Below are positions 1-13,175 of a DNA stretch of 64,000 nt, one piece after another. This stretch comes from Paracamarosporium sp. OC-R06-R3 (Eukaryota > Ascomycota > Dothideomycetes > Pleosporales > Didymosphaeriaceae), in contig JACVRA010000165.1 of NCBI GenBank assembly GCA_019828545.1, positions 248,001 through 312,000 on the forward strand. The letters run 5' to 3'. How positions within the stretch are numbered: position 1 is the first letter of the stretch; the number at the start of each line of letters is the position of its first letter. Below the pieces are notes generated by a model. That model was not told the DNA's origin, searched no databases, and saw only the letters and a list, made by a program, of their open reading frames with translations. The translations under genes were made by a program, and so were the position numbers.

Positions 1-357
1 TGTGAGGATATGAGTGGACTTGTCTTCACATGTCCAGTACAGGTACTTTGGTTACGGATAAGCACATCGTAGGAACGACTGTCCATTCTTTCGATAGGTA
101 GCATGTTGCGTGAGATATCATATTGGGCGATCACACATCATTCGTTATCATAGATTGACCGAGTCTACGAACCTTTGCAAGGCGCAAGTAGGCCACGTCT
201 CAAGGTCTATCATTACATAGCCTTTAAAGCTCGGTGTCATATCAAAAGGATATTAACCTTTGACCACCGATAGTTTATCATGCATCTTGCGGTGATTCGC
301 CGCACGCTTCTTGGGCTGGGTCGCCCATACGCCAATCCGCTAGCCGTCCTACCTTTT
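1..357. other. Gene-free edge, 3' flank of PRE1
   Basis: No start-to-stop frame of useful length and no recognisable protein similarity on either strand. The stretch probably contains the 3' UTR of the proteasome gene that ends at 358 on the minus strand. Nothing repeated or structured was seen. Confidence 0.5.
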
Positions 358-1164
358 TCAAGGCACGTCCACTTTTACGTCGTCCTCGTAGTCCAACTCT
401 TTCACACCATCCTTCGTTATCACCTTAACTATAACACCCTTGAAGTCGATGGGTAGGCGCCGCTTCAGCTCCTCAGTACACATGCGTAAAATCTTCATGC
501 CCTGATCGAAGTCGATGTCAGGGTGATGGTGCTTGTCTAGGAGCGAGAGGCAATAGTACCTAAACGCTAATCAGCTGAGGTTGATCACGACAATCATCCG
601 CCCTATACGTAGTTTCTGTAAGAGCAGTTGTGGTAGGAACATACTGAGCATATCCATGTGCGGCATACGGCACCGGTGCCAGACTTGCCAAGTAGTCGAT
701 CCAGTATAGTGTGGGTTTGTCCGCAATATTGTCATAACCGCCGAGGAGCAGATTCACAGTATACGGTCTCCTCGAGCGCAGCGCTCGTGCCAGTTCCCCT
801 CTAACGAAGTTGGCGGTCGCGGAAGGTGATAGTTCCATGCCGTTGCGCATCGAGTACAGCTGCACGTTTGCTTGGATGTATTCGGCGAATTGTACTAGCG
901 AATGTGTCAGTCCCGTCTTCCCCAAGCATTACCACGACAGCATGGACCGTACCAGTGTCACCAGCCTCTCCCGAGAATGCCATCAGCGTATGCGGGTTGA
1001 GCTCCCGTGTCTTGTCGTCAGAAGCTTTGAGGATGGTGGCGCCCCGCATAGCGGCTTTCGAGGCGGCGATCAGGGTGAAGTCCTTGCCCGTGATTCCTAG
1101 AAGGACCTCCCTAGAGCCATGTCAGTAACAGTAACAACTTCAGGACCAGTAGTAGCCCTTACAT
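358..1164 (-). CDS. PRE1: 20S proteasome subunit beta type-4 (Pre1/C11, PSMB2 orthologue)
   Basis: Spliced model: complement(join(358..559, 645..894, 953..1110, 1163..1164)), 203 residues against 198 in yeast Pre1. The product reads [12 protein letters not shown], then [47 protein letters not shown] and [12 protein letters not shown], all diagnostic of the beta-4 (human beta-2) subunit. This is a structural, non-catalytic beta subunit of the 20S core: the N-terminal Thr nucleophile of active beta subunits is absent, as expected for the family. The introns are 85, 58 and 52 bp, all GT-AG. The 5' intron splits the initiator ATG, with AT at 1164-1163 and G at 1110; without it no in-frame ATG precedes GAG-GTC (Glu-Val). 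The gene is divergent from enolase across about 1 kb. Identity is very secure; the first exon is inferred from the family N-terminus. Confidence 0.93.
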
Positions 1165-3754
<2,590 letters not shown>

Positions 3755-5434
3755 ACGATGGAGTTACCACTGTTTAACACAAGCGGAACTAGAAAGGGTC
3801 TCAAATTTTGGGACGGACTTGTTTTGAAATGAGGTGAGGTTTTGTAGTATCACGAACCTAGTCACGAGAATATGCCCAATAAGGTAATGTCAAAAGCAAA
3901 TGAAGAATTGAAACTACATTTGTAAACTATTTGCCCGTAAAAGACTGGCCGTGCCATCGCTGTCTTGATTGTGATTCGAGATTTTCATGAAGTGTCCACT
4001 AACCAATAACATTCGAAAGTCTGCCATCTGGTTATGACCGGTCCGCTCTGAGACAAACAAAAGTGCTGTGATGCATGTTTTGATCAGGTTTTGAAGAACA
4101 CTGCATAACAGCTTAACCTCGTATAGCACAAGTGTTGGATTGACTCTCTTATATGTTCTGCATTCATCTCCATTCATTTCCATTCATTTACAGATAGAGC
4201 TTGGAATGAAGGAATACATTCTGTTAATAAGAAGATTCATCATCGTTAGAATGGTGATGTGGCTCATTACAATATGGCTCCAAACGAACACGCCGCACAC
4301 TCTGCCATAGCACCTTCATCTTTTCAGCTAATTATTACTATTTCATATGATATATTGGCATTTAGGGAATACACTCTTTTCTTCGCAGTGCTCTTCATTA
4401 GCCATCCATGATCGCACACTATCCAAATAATTGTCATCTCTAGGCTTCTAACAACCCCCTCCCCCTTTCCAAACATTGTGTAAATGTTGTTGACGCGTAG
4501 CACTGCCCTCAAGGACAAAGAGACAAGCACGGGAACATCCTGCCCTTGTTCTGTTATTGCCGTTCGCCTTCAGACTTTAATATCTGGCTCTAATTTCGTC
4601 GGATACCCTTTGTCTCCAAAGCTTATGCTTTGAACTGACTCAACGAGCTCATAAATCACCTATCAATCCCTACGATACTTCCATTCATACCTTACTCTTC
4701 CATATGTTGACACGAAAACGCATGGTTATTTCACACACGATAGATCTAAATATTTACGAATTACAACACTTCCAGCTTTCGGTATCCAGACTCTACATAA
4801 CATAAAGATAATAACTCCAGCAGATACCCATACACGTTGCATCAATATCCTAACCGATCATCTCGATCGCATTTACAATTGGGCATAGCCATCCGATCTA
4901 TAGGGCAAGTACACATCATCGAACGTTTTATACATACAAATTTCTACTCCGCATCACTGTACATTGCCAGATTTTGGATTAATCCCTCGCATCACCTCGA
5001 GATCAGTCGTAGTTTCTCTAAAAGCCTTAATAGCAATAGCTGACAATACACCAGTACTTAAGATCATTCGCAATCCTTTTTCACGAAAGACTACTTTCCT
5101 CAAGCGTAATACGCGCGGGAGCAAGTGGGTTCATATTTTACCGAAGATAGACGACAGTGTCGCGAGGCATCCACAGATAGTGCATCAGGCCTCATACTTT
5201 CCTAGCCGAGAAGCTGTCTCAACAACTTCCTCACGATTAAATGACGGGGGTAGGGACGAAAACCTTGTTGTCACTTCTTCGTACTTTTTGTCTAGATCAG
5301 CGATAGATGACATCAGCGAGATTCCGGACGTTAATACCTACAACTTCAACGGAACGCACACAGATAACGGCATTGAGTTCAAGGCAGCACATGTACTTCT
5401 ACCTATATTCCAACCAAAACCCCAACAGGAAGCC
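3755..5434. other. Intergenic region downstream of enolase
   Basis: An AT-rich stretch of about 1.7 kb. It must contain the enolase 3' UTR and the promoter/leader of the following gene. The frame of the next gene stays open from 4964 to 5435 but has no ATG, so that part may be leader or an unrecognised upstream exon. The other frames are short and unconvincing. Confidence 0.5.
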
Positions 5435-7393
5435 ATGAAGAAAGATAAGATGAAGGACAAGGGCACAAAGGAATCTCCAACTCGGCAGAAACATTCATTC
5501 GCCCCTCGCTTTCATAACACTAACCAGTCCCGCCAACAATCAGACATGGAAACACTGACAACATTCCATGAATTTGGCAAGAAACTCCAAGTAGTCTATC
5601 ACCAAGGTCCAAAGGGTGAAGGTCAGAAACTTTGGAGCGGCATTCGGGGCATACGAAAGGAAAGGCGCGAGCTGAAAAGCACACCGACACCGACAGCACC
5701 GCACAGTCCACATACACAAGCTATGCGCACAAACGCTCAAAAGGAGCAGCTCGACGCCATACACGCTGCTGCTCTTGATTTGCCAGCGCCCAAACCAAAG
5801 CCCAACTCACATCCTCTTCCAACTCAACCCAAGCCTACTGTGCCAGCTCAACCACCGTCGTTGGGGGTTGGAGGATATCTAGGGATTCACAAGCCACTCC
5901 CGGGCGTAGTACAGATACAGCCTCGGGGAAGTGTAGGGACCAAGGTGAGCAACGCTTCTACATACTCGAACCAGTCCCTCGAGGTCCCAGTCACAGCATC
6001 TCGTAGTGTAGAAAACGATGGCAAGGGGTCTCCCATCGACAACTCTCAACGTTACGCTCATGTACCGATCCTCAATTCTACTCCAAAACCCAAATCAGTT
6101 CCGAAGAAGGGCCTACCTCCTCGTCCTGTACTCGCTCCAAGTGAGGAAGAGCCACCCGATCTAGCAGACCAAGAGAGAACGTATAAGCTGCGTGTGGGTA
6201 TGAGTCCACCTCAACCATGTGCGGAAACACCGCTAGCTCCACCAGGACCCTTGGCAGCAAAGGCGTTTGCCGTCCCAGTAGGTCAAGTTTTTTCGCCCGC
6301 TGTTTCTAGGCTGCAGAACAGTCCCCGGGCAGGTAACAGTCTCGGGGTAGGTTCACAAGATTCTACTGCTGTTTCCATATCCAAGAATCCCTTGCCACCC
6401 TTTTCATCTTTGGACGACCGCCAGACAGAACGCCCTCGCCACAAGAAGGCGCAGGACAAAGAAACGAAGAACCGATTTGCCGAGGCCGTGTCTAGCTTCT
6501 TCGACGTCCCTGAACATTTCAAAGAGGTACCCTCCAAATACCCCAAAGAATACCTTACTGACTTGCGGACACATCAAAAGGGCAAGTCCAAGGCCAAGCA
6601 CCAGCAGAAACTTAAACAGCAGATCAGCGGGCCCCGGCCAGTTGTAGCGCCCAAAGGCTTCACGGCAAACTTCGCTACACATGCCGGCGGTGTGGGCGGA
6701 CCAGCACCAGCTATGGCTGTTGCACCCCAAATTCCTAACCCAGCTCTTGCGGGTGGAAAGAGCAAGTCTGAAAGCTCTTTAGCAGGTAAGCTGCTAGGTT
6801 CTAAATCAGTTTCTGCCAAAGAACCCAATGTTTGGGATAAAATCCATGACGATGGAAGGCCTGTACCTCCTGTACCTCCTCCTGTACCCCCTCTTCCCCA
6901 AGCATATGTCCTTCCAAAGTCGACCAGCCATACCGATCTACACGCGAAGGGAAAGGGTAAAGAGAAGAAAGAGAAAAAAGCTAACTGGGCAGGTGTCTTC
7001 GACATGTCGTTTGGACGGGGTCACCGCGACAGCGATGCGTCCATGATGTGTGCAGATGCTCACCAAATTTCACTGCAGCACCAGAGGGGCCAGCAGAAGG
7101 AGCACAAGCTGGAACAGAAGCGCGATTCTGGTGGAATAAACATAGCAATGTTTAAAGGGCCTGTAAAACAGGATCTACTAGTGCCGGCGCATGCTAGAGA
7201 TCCAGGGCCGTCGAAGCAAACTGAGAATAAGTATCAGTACAATGACGAGAATGTCGTGCCTAAGTCGTTCGGTATTTGGAAAGGAGAGGCTGCGAGGAGA
7301 GAGACAGAGATAAGGGATACGAGGTTTTATCAGCCTTATGATAGTGTAATAAGGGAGTATAGCGGCGGTGAGAATGGCGGTAATTGGTTTTAA
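5435..7393 (+). CDS. Hypothetical Pro/Lys-rich disordered protein
   Basis: I recognise no domain in this 652-residue product. It opens with a basic segment (MKKDKMKDKG), followed by a short possibly folded stretch (TTFHEFGKKLQVVYHQGPKGEGQKLWSGIRGIRKERRELK). A long low-complexity region follows, rich in Pro, Lys and Ser, with a PVPPVPPPVPP run near residue 475. A C-terminal block (KANWAGVFDMSFGRGHRDSD and a terminal YSGGENGGNWF) looks less disordered. There is no signal peptide or membrane segment. ATG 5435 is the first in-frame ATG; upstream the frame is open for 157 codons without one, so the N-terminus could be longer through an unseen exon. It lies tail to tail with MPC1. Confidence 0.7.
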   Translation: MKKDKMKDKGTKESPTRQKHSFAPRFHNTNQSRQQSDMETLTTFHEFGKKLQVVYHQGPKGEGQKLWSGIRGIRKERRELKSTPTPTAPHSPHTQAMRTNAQKEQLDAIHAAALDLPAPKPKPNSHPLPTQPKPTVPAQPPSLGVGGYLGIHKPLPGVVQIQPRGSVGTKVSNASTYSNQSLEVPVTASRSVENDGKGSPIDNSQRYAHVPILNSTPKPKSVPKKGLPPRPVLAPSEEEPPDLADQERTYKLRVGMSPPQPCAETPLAPPGPLAAKAFAVPVGQVFSPAVSRLQNSPRAGNSLGVGSQDSTAVSISKNPLPPFSSLDDRQTERPRHKKAQDKETKNRFAEAVSSFFDVPEHFKEVPSKYPKEYLTDLRTHQKGKSKAKHQQKLKQQISGPRPVVAPKGFTANFATHAGGVGGPAPAMAVAPQIPNPALAGGKSKSESSLAGKLLGSKSVSAKEPNVWDKIHDDGRPVPPVPPPVPPLPQAYVLPKSTSHTDLHAKGKGKEKKEKKANWAGVFDMSFGRGHRDSDASMMCADAHQISLQHQRGQQKEHKLEQKRDSGGINIAMFKGPVKQDLLVPAHARDPGPSKQTENKYQYNDENVVPKSFGIWKGEAARRETEIRDTRFYQPYDSVIREYSGGENGGNWF

Positions 7394-7809
7394 AAGAATA
7401 GGTAAATGTGGAAAAGACGACAACGATGTTATGGTAACTGAGTGGATGATTGGATGATATCCCATATATGAAAGCGTTTTGACTTATTTTGGGGGGAAAT
7501 AATCACTGTTGTGGTCATTAATGCATGCAGCTACAAGTCAAGACTTACAGTACGAGGTTGTTGTGTCGTTGAATCTGCTATAGAGCAGTGTCTAGCATCT
7601 TGTCTATTAACAGCACAAGTGAGAAAGATATAATCTCTTGCACGTATATGATGCCAAATCCTCTCAATTCCAGGAAACCAGATACACCGAGTACTAGCAC
7701 AGACCTCACTCATATCATAACAAGTCGAAGCAGAAAATTCCCATTCCCAAATCTATTCCATTCGTGTCCCCTCCGTATACCCAATCACACACTCGATACG
7801 ATCTCCCTC
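7394..7809. other. Convergent 3' intergenic region
   Basis: The stretch between two gene ends that face each other; it should hold both 3' UTRs. It is AT-rich, with no supported gene. Confidence 0.5.
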
Positions 7810-8443
7810 TTACTTGCCCACGCTCTTAATAGCCTGCTCGGCCTTTCCCTCCGCTTCCTTCGCCGCTTCCTTCGCCTTCACTGCCAAGTCCTTACCGCCC
7901 ATGTTCCAGTAGTTCACGTATCGGTATCCCTGGACAAGTTGCGAACTGAAGTTGATGGCGTGGCAGCCGAAGAGGAGGTAGTTTGCGGGGGTGACGGCAA
8001 GGGCGTAGCGCATGAAGGTGCCGGAGTAGAGAGAGAGAGCAGCAGTCATTGGACCCGAAATACTAATCCGCGAATTAGCATACCACTGAAAGGATGCATG
8101 CGGAAAGGAAGGAGGGATGGAAGGAAAATGTGGCGGTTTACATTTCAGGATCTTTGCTCATGTCCGCAATTGCGGCGAGCGGAATACCGAAGTTACTCGC
8201 CGGTCCCCAGAAGTCTGATTCACAGTCAGCTCTGTGCTAATACTTTCGCCATTGCTATTCCATCTTTCTAATGTGTTGCAGTCTCACTCTGCTTCCCAGC
8301 GCAGTGCACCTTGCTCGTCGCAGCGCGTCGCCGTTACCGGCCCTCCGATCGTGAATAAATTGGCACTTACGGGTCGAGCAGAAGTAATCAAGGTATTTGT
8401 TTGAGCGAATCTTCGCATTGAGCGCCTTGATTGCGGCCGCCAT
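7810..8443 (-). CDS. MPC1: Mitochondrial pyruvate carrier subunit 1
   Basis: Model: complement(join(7810..8062, 8142..8214, 8371..8443)), 132 residues, with introns of 79 and 156 bp. MPC1 forms a heterodimer with MPC2 or MPC3 in the inner mitochondrial membrane and imports pyruvate. The spliced product shows the family core: STHFWGPASNFGIPLAA, IADMSKDPEIISGPMTAALS, YSGTFMRYALAVTPANYLLFG and NFSSQLVQGYRYVNYW. Its three short hydrophobic helices suit the known topology. The C-terminus ends in an Ala/Lys/Glu-rich helix (VKAKEAAKEAEGKAEQAIK), longer than in yeast. The start MAAAIKALNAKIRSNKYLDYF matches the usual amphipathic N-terminus. Every intron joins cleanly in frame. Confidence 0.95.
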
Positions 8444-9093
8444 CTTGTCGGTGGGAAAGTCGCGACCGGAGAGATTAAGCTGTCGTGAGTCTTCGGCGAG
8501 CGAATCGAATCTTTGGCGTTGGGAGAACGCCGTTCGCCAAGCAAGTTCGGAGCCGGTACATTCGGAACAAAGCCGGTCGGTCACGTGCGTAATTGAAGCC
8601 CGCGTTCACCGACCCAGAGCGTGCTGGGTGTGTTCAATGGCAAAATACATTCGCGAACTAGAGTCGCCAATCATGTTGCTTGAGAGGCAATTAGAGGGTA
8701 GTCAATGGGTGATGGGTATGATCGCACATTTACGGAGTTTAAGACAATTCACTTTTGCGGAACATTACTTCGGTAGAAGTTATAATATGATAGTGAAAGG
8801 TTGTTTTATGGTATCATTCTTCATTGAGCCGCCATTGCATCAGTTTCAGCATAATTCTTCTCCAAGTTGCCCCAAAGCTTCTCTTTGACTTGCACCACTA
8901 CCACGCCAGCAAACCACCAATGCGTTCGACTTTTGGTTCTTCGCATAAAAGCAAAATGGCATTACACTGATATGGCTTTGGTTTTTCGCGCTTTGCAATC
9001 GTTCGGCCCTCGGTTGGTTGTCTTTCAGCCAATAAAAGTAGCCCATGTGCCAATGCTCTTCTATCAGACATTCCTAAGCTCCACTTTTGTAAC
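8444..9093. other. Intergenic region between SmB 3' end and MPC1 promoter
   Basis: About 650 bp with no supported coding sequence. It contains the MPC1 upstream region and the SmB 3' UTR. The frames found here are short and have no recognisable similarity. Confidence 0.5.
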
Positions 9094-9974
9094 TTATCGA
9101 CCGAAACCAGGTGGTCCTCCTCGTCCGCCCGGTGGGAAACCCGGTGGCGCGCCGCCAAAAGGTGGTGGGCCTCCAAATCCAGCAGGTGGTCCACCCGGTG
9201 GGAAACCCGCTGTTGTAATGTCAGCAAAAATTGCTCTGCTTCGAGATTCATTGGTACTTACGAGGTCCGCCTGGGGGTCCTCCCCGTCCGAATCCAGGTG
9301 GGCCAAAACCGCCAGGTGCACCCGGAAAGCCGCCAGGGGGTCCAAATCCTGGGCCTGGCCCTCCGACACCTGGAGCTGGGCCAGTCAAGCCAACAGGCAA
9401 GCCACGCCCAGCAGGTCGAGCAATACCTGGGCCCGCAGAGAGAGCTGCAGCAGTGCTCTGGCCGCTAGTTGCTCCTCCAAGTCGCGCAGCAGGGTCTGCC
9501 GGAGGCGGTCCGTCTACGGAGACAGAGATGACTTGCGCGCCACGAATAATAGTCAGTCCGATAGCGCGTCGTTCTTCGGTTTCAGTGACTTGTTGCGCTG
9601 CGCCCGGTGCGGCCTTGCCCTTTCGTCGCGTACGGCGGAATTCTTCTGTGTCCGCGAGAACGAGGTTCATGTGCTGTCCGATGTTGTGAGCCAAGTTTCA
9701 AAAGGTAATTGAGGCGCACACACCTTGTCGAAAGCGAGCATCTGTCCTGCCATCTGCCTGCCATCTGCAAGAGTGACTTTCATGCGATAGTTGATCTATA
9801 CTTGGTAAGTCGATGCGACCTTCGAGACGAGGTGAGGAGCACCTACCAGATTTTGCTATACCCCAGCGTCAGTCAGTCAGTCTACAGCAGTTGCACTCTC
9901 AGATTAAGGACTTGAGGGAGGTCGCAGGCAGCTGTACTTACCATCTTCCCCAGCCTGTTCGCGGCGCCAGACAT
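9094..9974 (-). CDS. SMB1: Small nuclear ribonucleoprotein-associated protein B (SmB)
   Basis: Model: complement(join(9094..9209, 9262..9673, 9724..9795, 9847..9855, 9942..9974)), 213 residues. SmB is a subunit of the heptameric Sm ring on U1, U2, U4 and U5 snRNAs in the nucleus. The Sm1 motif reads INYRMKVTLADGRQMAG and MLAFDKHMNLVLADTEEF; Sm2 reads GLTIIRGAQVISVSVDGPPP. A Gly/Pro-rich tail (FGPPGGFPGAPGGFGPPG, GFPPGGPPAGFGG) matches SmB/B' proteins. The second coding exon is only 9 nt (CAAAATCTG, Gln-Asn-Leu). It supplies the three residues between GKM and INYR, where human SmB has LQH. Introns are 86, 51, 50 and 52 bp. The gene is head to head with RPL11, start codons 265 bp apart. Confidence 0.93.
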
Positions 9975-10239
9975 GCTGACGGTGGTGCGTCCGAGGACGA
10001 CTTCAGTTACCAAAGATAAAAGTGTCGTAGAGTCGCAGGTACAGCCCCTGTCGTGAAGCTGGCGGGGTGTATATGTGGAGCTGGTCGACGTCGTGAAGCT
10101 TTGCGACCGACTGCACCTAGAGCGCCAAGAAACTCGCTTACGGCCCAGACTAGCGCGCACCTTCGGCGCACACTTTCTCAAACCCACAGCCAGCGACCAT
10201 CTTCGACACTCCAGCCAACTAACCTCCGCAGCAGACACA

Positions 10240-10873
10240 ATGGTACGCAGCAATTGCTCAAGGAACTCGCAGCTCCAAAGCGCTCGCTAACACAATGCGC
10301 AGGCCGACTCCAAAGCCTCCAACCCCATGCGAGACCTTCGCATCCAGAAGCTCGTCCTCAACATCTCCGTCGGCGAGTCTGGTGACAGACTTACGCGTGC
10401 GGCCAAGGTGCTCGAGCAGTTGAGCGGTCAGACTCCCGTCTACAGCAAGGCCCGCTACACCGTCCGAACCTTCGGTATCAGGAGGAACGAAAAGATTGCC
10501 GTCCACGTCACCATCCGTGGCCCCAAGGCTGAGGAGATCCTCGAGCGTGGCCTCAAGGTCAAGGAGTACGAGCTCCGCAAGCGCAACTTCAGCGCCTCTG
10601 GCAACTTCGGTTTCGGTATCAGCGAGCACATCGACTTGGGCATCAAGTACGACCCTAGCATTGGGTATGTGAAAATAAAAATGGCGTTGAGGTGGACATG
10701 CACTGACAGCACACAGTATCTACGGTATGGACTTCTACGTCTGCATGACCCGCCCCGGTGAGCGTGTTGCCAAGCGCAGGCGGTGCAAGAGCAAGATCGG
10801 CGCCTCCCACCGTGTCAACCAGGCCGAGACCATCAAGTGGTACAAGAACCGATTCGAGGGTATCGTCCGATAA
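10240..10873 (+). CDS. RPL11: 60S ribosomal protein L11 (uL5)
   Basis: Model: join(10240..10242, 10303..10664, 10717..10873), 173 residues. uL5 sits in the central protuberance of the large subunit next to 5S rRNA. The product begins [18 protein letters not shown] and continues [55 protein letters not shown] and [19 protein letters not shown], all characteristic. The first coding exon is only the ATG; a 60-bp intron begins at the next base, as is common in fungal ribosomal protein genes. The second intron is 52 bp. The promoter is shared with, or adjoins, that of SmB. Confidence 0.97.
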
Positions 10874-11325
10874 GCGTGGAAGGAATGATGGGTGAATGAG
10901 GATAGCATGGAATGACATGAAGCATATTCGGTCTCGGAGGGTTGGTCCCCATGGAGTCCCGGTGTGTACTTTACCAAAACAGCAAGCATCAACTTGCGGC
11001 CTATCAATGGAGCTGGCCTTGCTTTCAAGCGAGTGTCTTTCGATCACAATATAATGGAGGCTTCACTAGGGTGAACGCCGCTTAACCATTCGTGATCTTT
11101 GTCGTTTTGCGGCTGCAGTGATTCGTCCCGTATTGATTGCCTGCTGCTGTCGCTACTAATGCTTCCTAGTGTCTACCCATTCCTCATGCCACCGCGATAC
11201 CGTCATCCTATCTACCCAACATCGATGGAAAGCGTGCGCCCTAGCAATTTGACAGTTGCGCACTCGAACCTTCCACGACAACTGGTCCCAGCTCCCACAC
11301 GTACCAAAGCAACGTACTGCCGTCA
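10874..11325. other. Convergent 3' intergenic region
   Basis: The region between the L11 stop and the stop of the minus-strand MGTRG protein. Both 3' UTRs should lie here. No supported gene. Confidence 0.5.
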
Positions 11326-11899
11326 TCAGCCCCATATCTCCTTTTCGTTCCGTTTCAGCGTTCCCTCGTCCAAATCTTGAAACTTCAGCTCTTTTACCAT
11401 CTTGTCTTCTCCATCCCACGTCACTACTTCTAGCACCTTCTCTTCAAAGTCGACATAGTATGCGTAATTACATGAACTGTCGTCTCCCCAAGAGGACTCG
11501 TCGATGAGGTGTGACAGCGTGCCATCCAGAATATACTCCAAGGAATTCCCATTTTGTGCCCCACGCAGAAGGCAATACCACTCTGTCGGGGACCCAGTGC
11601 TGACGCCCGAGCTGAACAAGCCAGCAGCTTGATATCGCTCTTGAAGGTCGGGGGATGGTATACTTTCGCTCTCGACCCATGTGATGGTAGAAAGTCGTTG
11701 GAGCATTAATTGTATGTCTTCATCACTCAATTTCCTAATGAAATCGACTATGCGCTGTCCGAGGAAGCCTGGATAGGAGTCCAGGTGATTGTATGACCCC
11801 TTTCGCTGGCCACGATGTCGAAATCCACTGAGACACTATGAGCTTCGGAGGTAGACAGGCGATAGGTTAAGGTACTTACACGAGACCCCTCGTGCCCAT
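11326..11899 (-). CDS. Small fungal protein of the MGTRG type, function unknown
   Basis: Model: complement(join(11326..11827, 11880..11899)), 173 residues, one 52-bp intron. It begins MGTRGLVGFRHRGQRKGSYNHLDSYPGFLG. This N-terminal pattern, with a Tyr-Asn-His-x-Asp-Ser-Tyr-Pro segment, recurs from memory in many uncharacterised Pezizomycotina proteins. The rest is acidic and soluble, with a core YYVDFEEKVLEVVTWDGED that looks like beta strands. No signal peptide or membrane helix. I do not know a function. The short first exon is supported by clean GT-AG borders and the family-like start. It lies tail to tail with RPL11. Confidence 0.75.
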
Positions 11900-13175
11900 T
11901 TTGAGATTGCAGCACCTGGTTCACAAATTATAGAACTTGCAGGTCAGTATTATCGCTCAGTAAAGCACGTATGAATTTGATAGATAGCAAGTCGCAGTCC
12001 AGTATATATATTGCTTCGATGTTAGTTTGTAGTTACACGCGCCGTTCCAATTGGTGCTGCTGCCTTGAATTTCGTTCTACCTTTATAGCTATACGGATAG
12101 CGTTGTTATATGTTTCTCACCTGATCATCTTGGCTTGCACATCTTTTCCTGCCGCGCAACAGGCAGCATTCAAAGCAGATACTTCTGCCTGCTTAGGATT
12201 ATGCGGAGCGTACGCCTGTCACCGCAAACTCTCCCAATTTCCAGACTCGTGCTATTCAAATTTCCTATGACATATTACATGATTCATCATGGCGTGATAC
12301 CGTACGCAGATAGGTTCACATTTTCTCTAAACCTTCGAGAAACCGTTGACAATTCTTTTTGCTTCGCCCGCCTCTTACGATTCTCGCGTCGTAGCTGTCC
12401 TCGATTGGAAAAAGACTTGCTTCTGTAGAGGCACGCACCTTGACTAGTCCCGATTAGGTTTATGTGTTCGAATGAGGTACCTCATCAGAATTACGGACTT
12501 TCCTTCCACCTGCAGTATCTTTTTCTTGCGCCGTCGTGCTTGATTTTTATTTCCAAATACCTTGTCTCAATGATGGGGTCGGTGACCTTGGCTGAATTTG
12601 TCCAAACGTCATTGCATTTGGTCTGGTGGACGGTCTTAATCGTCTGACTTCACAATCGAGAACTGGCTCTTTCATGTGCGGTTCGATACAGGTTAGACAT
12701 GAACGGCATGTACGTCGAGTAACATTGTTTATGTTGGGATTAAAGAATCTCTCCGTACTTTGGATTTAACATCGGAATTTCGCAAATGACGTTGAAGGTT
12801 CCCATCGTAAAGGGAAAGGGGTTAGTGATGTTGTGCGCTCCGAGCTCAAACTTTTAGCAATTTGTGAAGGAGATGCCTGAGGCAAGGAAACAGCCTCGGC
12901 GGATGAACATCTTCATGAATGCTTCAAGGTTCGCGCAGCCTCACCATGCCCAGAGCATCCAGTGTCATGGTATGAGACGTTGCGAATCTTCCATTTGCAC
13001 TCTCCCGTGGCAATGTGATGGATGTCAGAGCGTGAAGGATGTCAACACATATTTCGAGAGACTGGCATTGCACTAAACTTATAAGTTGATAGTAGCCGCG
13101 CCTCACTACTCTCGACGGTACCCGCCTTCCGCCTTCCGCCTTGTGAGCCTATTCCCTTCAACTAAGTCCTTCAGC
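11900..13175. other. AT-rich intergenic region
   Basis: About 1.3 kb with only short unconvincing frames. It contains the upstream region of the MGTRG gene and the disrupted 5' flank of the relic gene that follows. No repeat or RNA gene recognised. Confidence 0.45.

Noticed and set aside
4964..5434. 809-codon reading of the disordered protein from 4964
   Set aside because: The first codon at 4964 is TTG and no ATG occurs before 5435, so the extension is not annotated as coding, though it is noted as a possibility.
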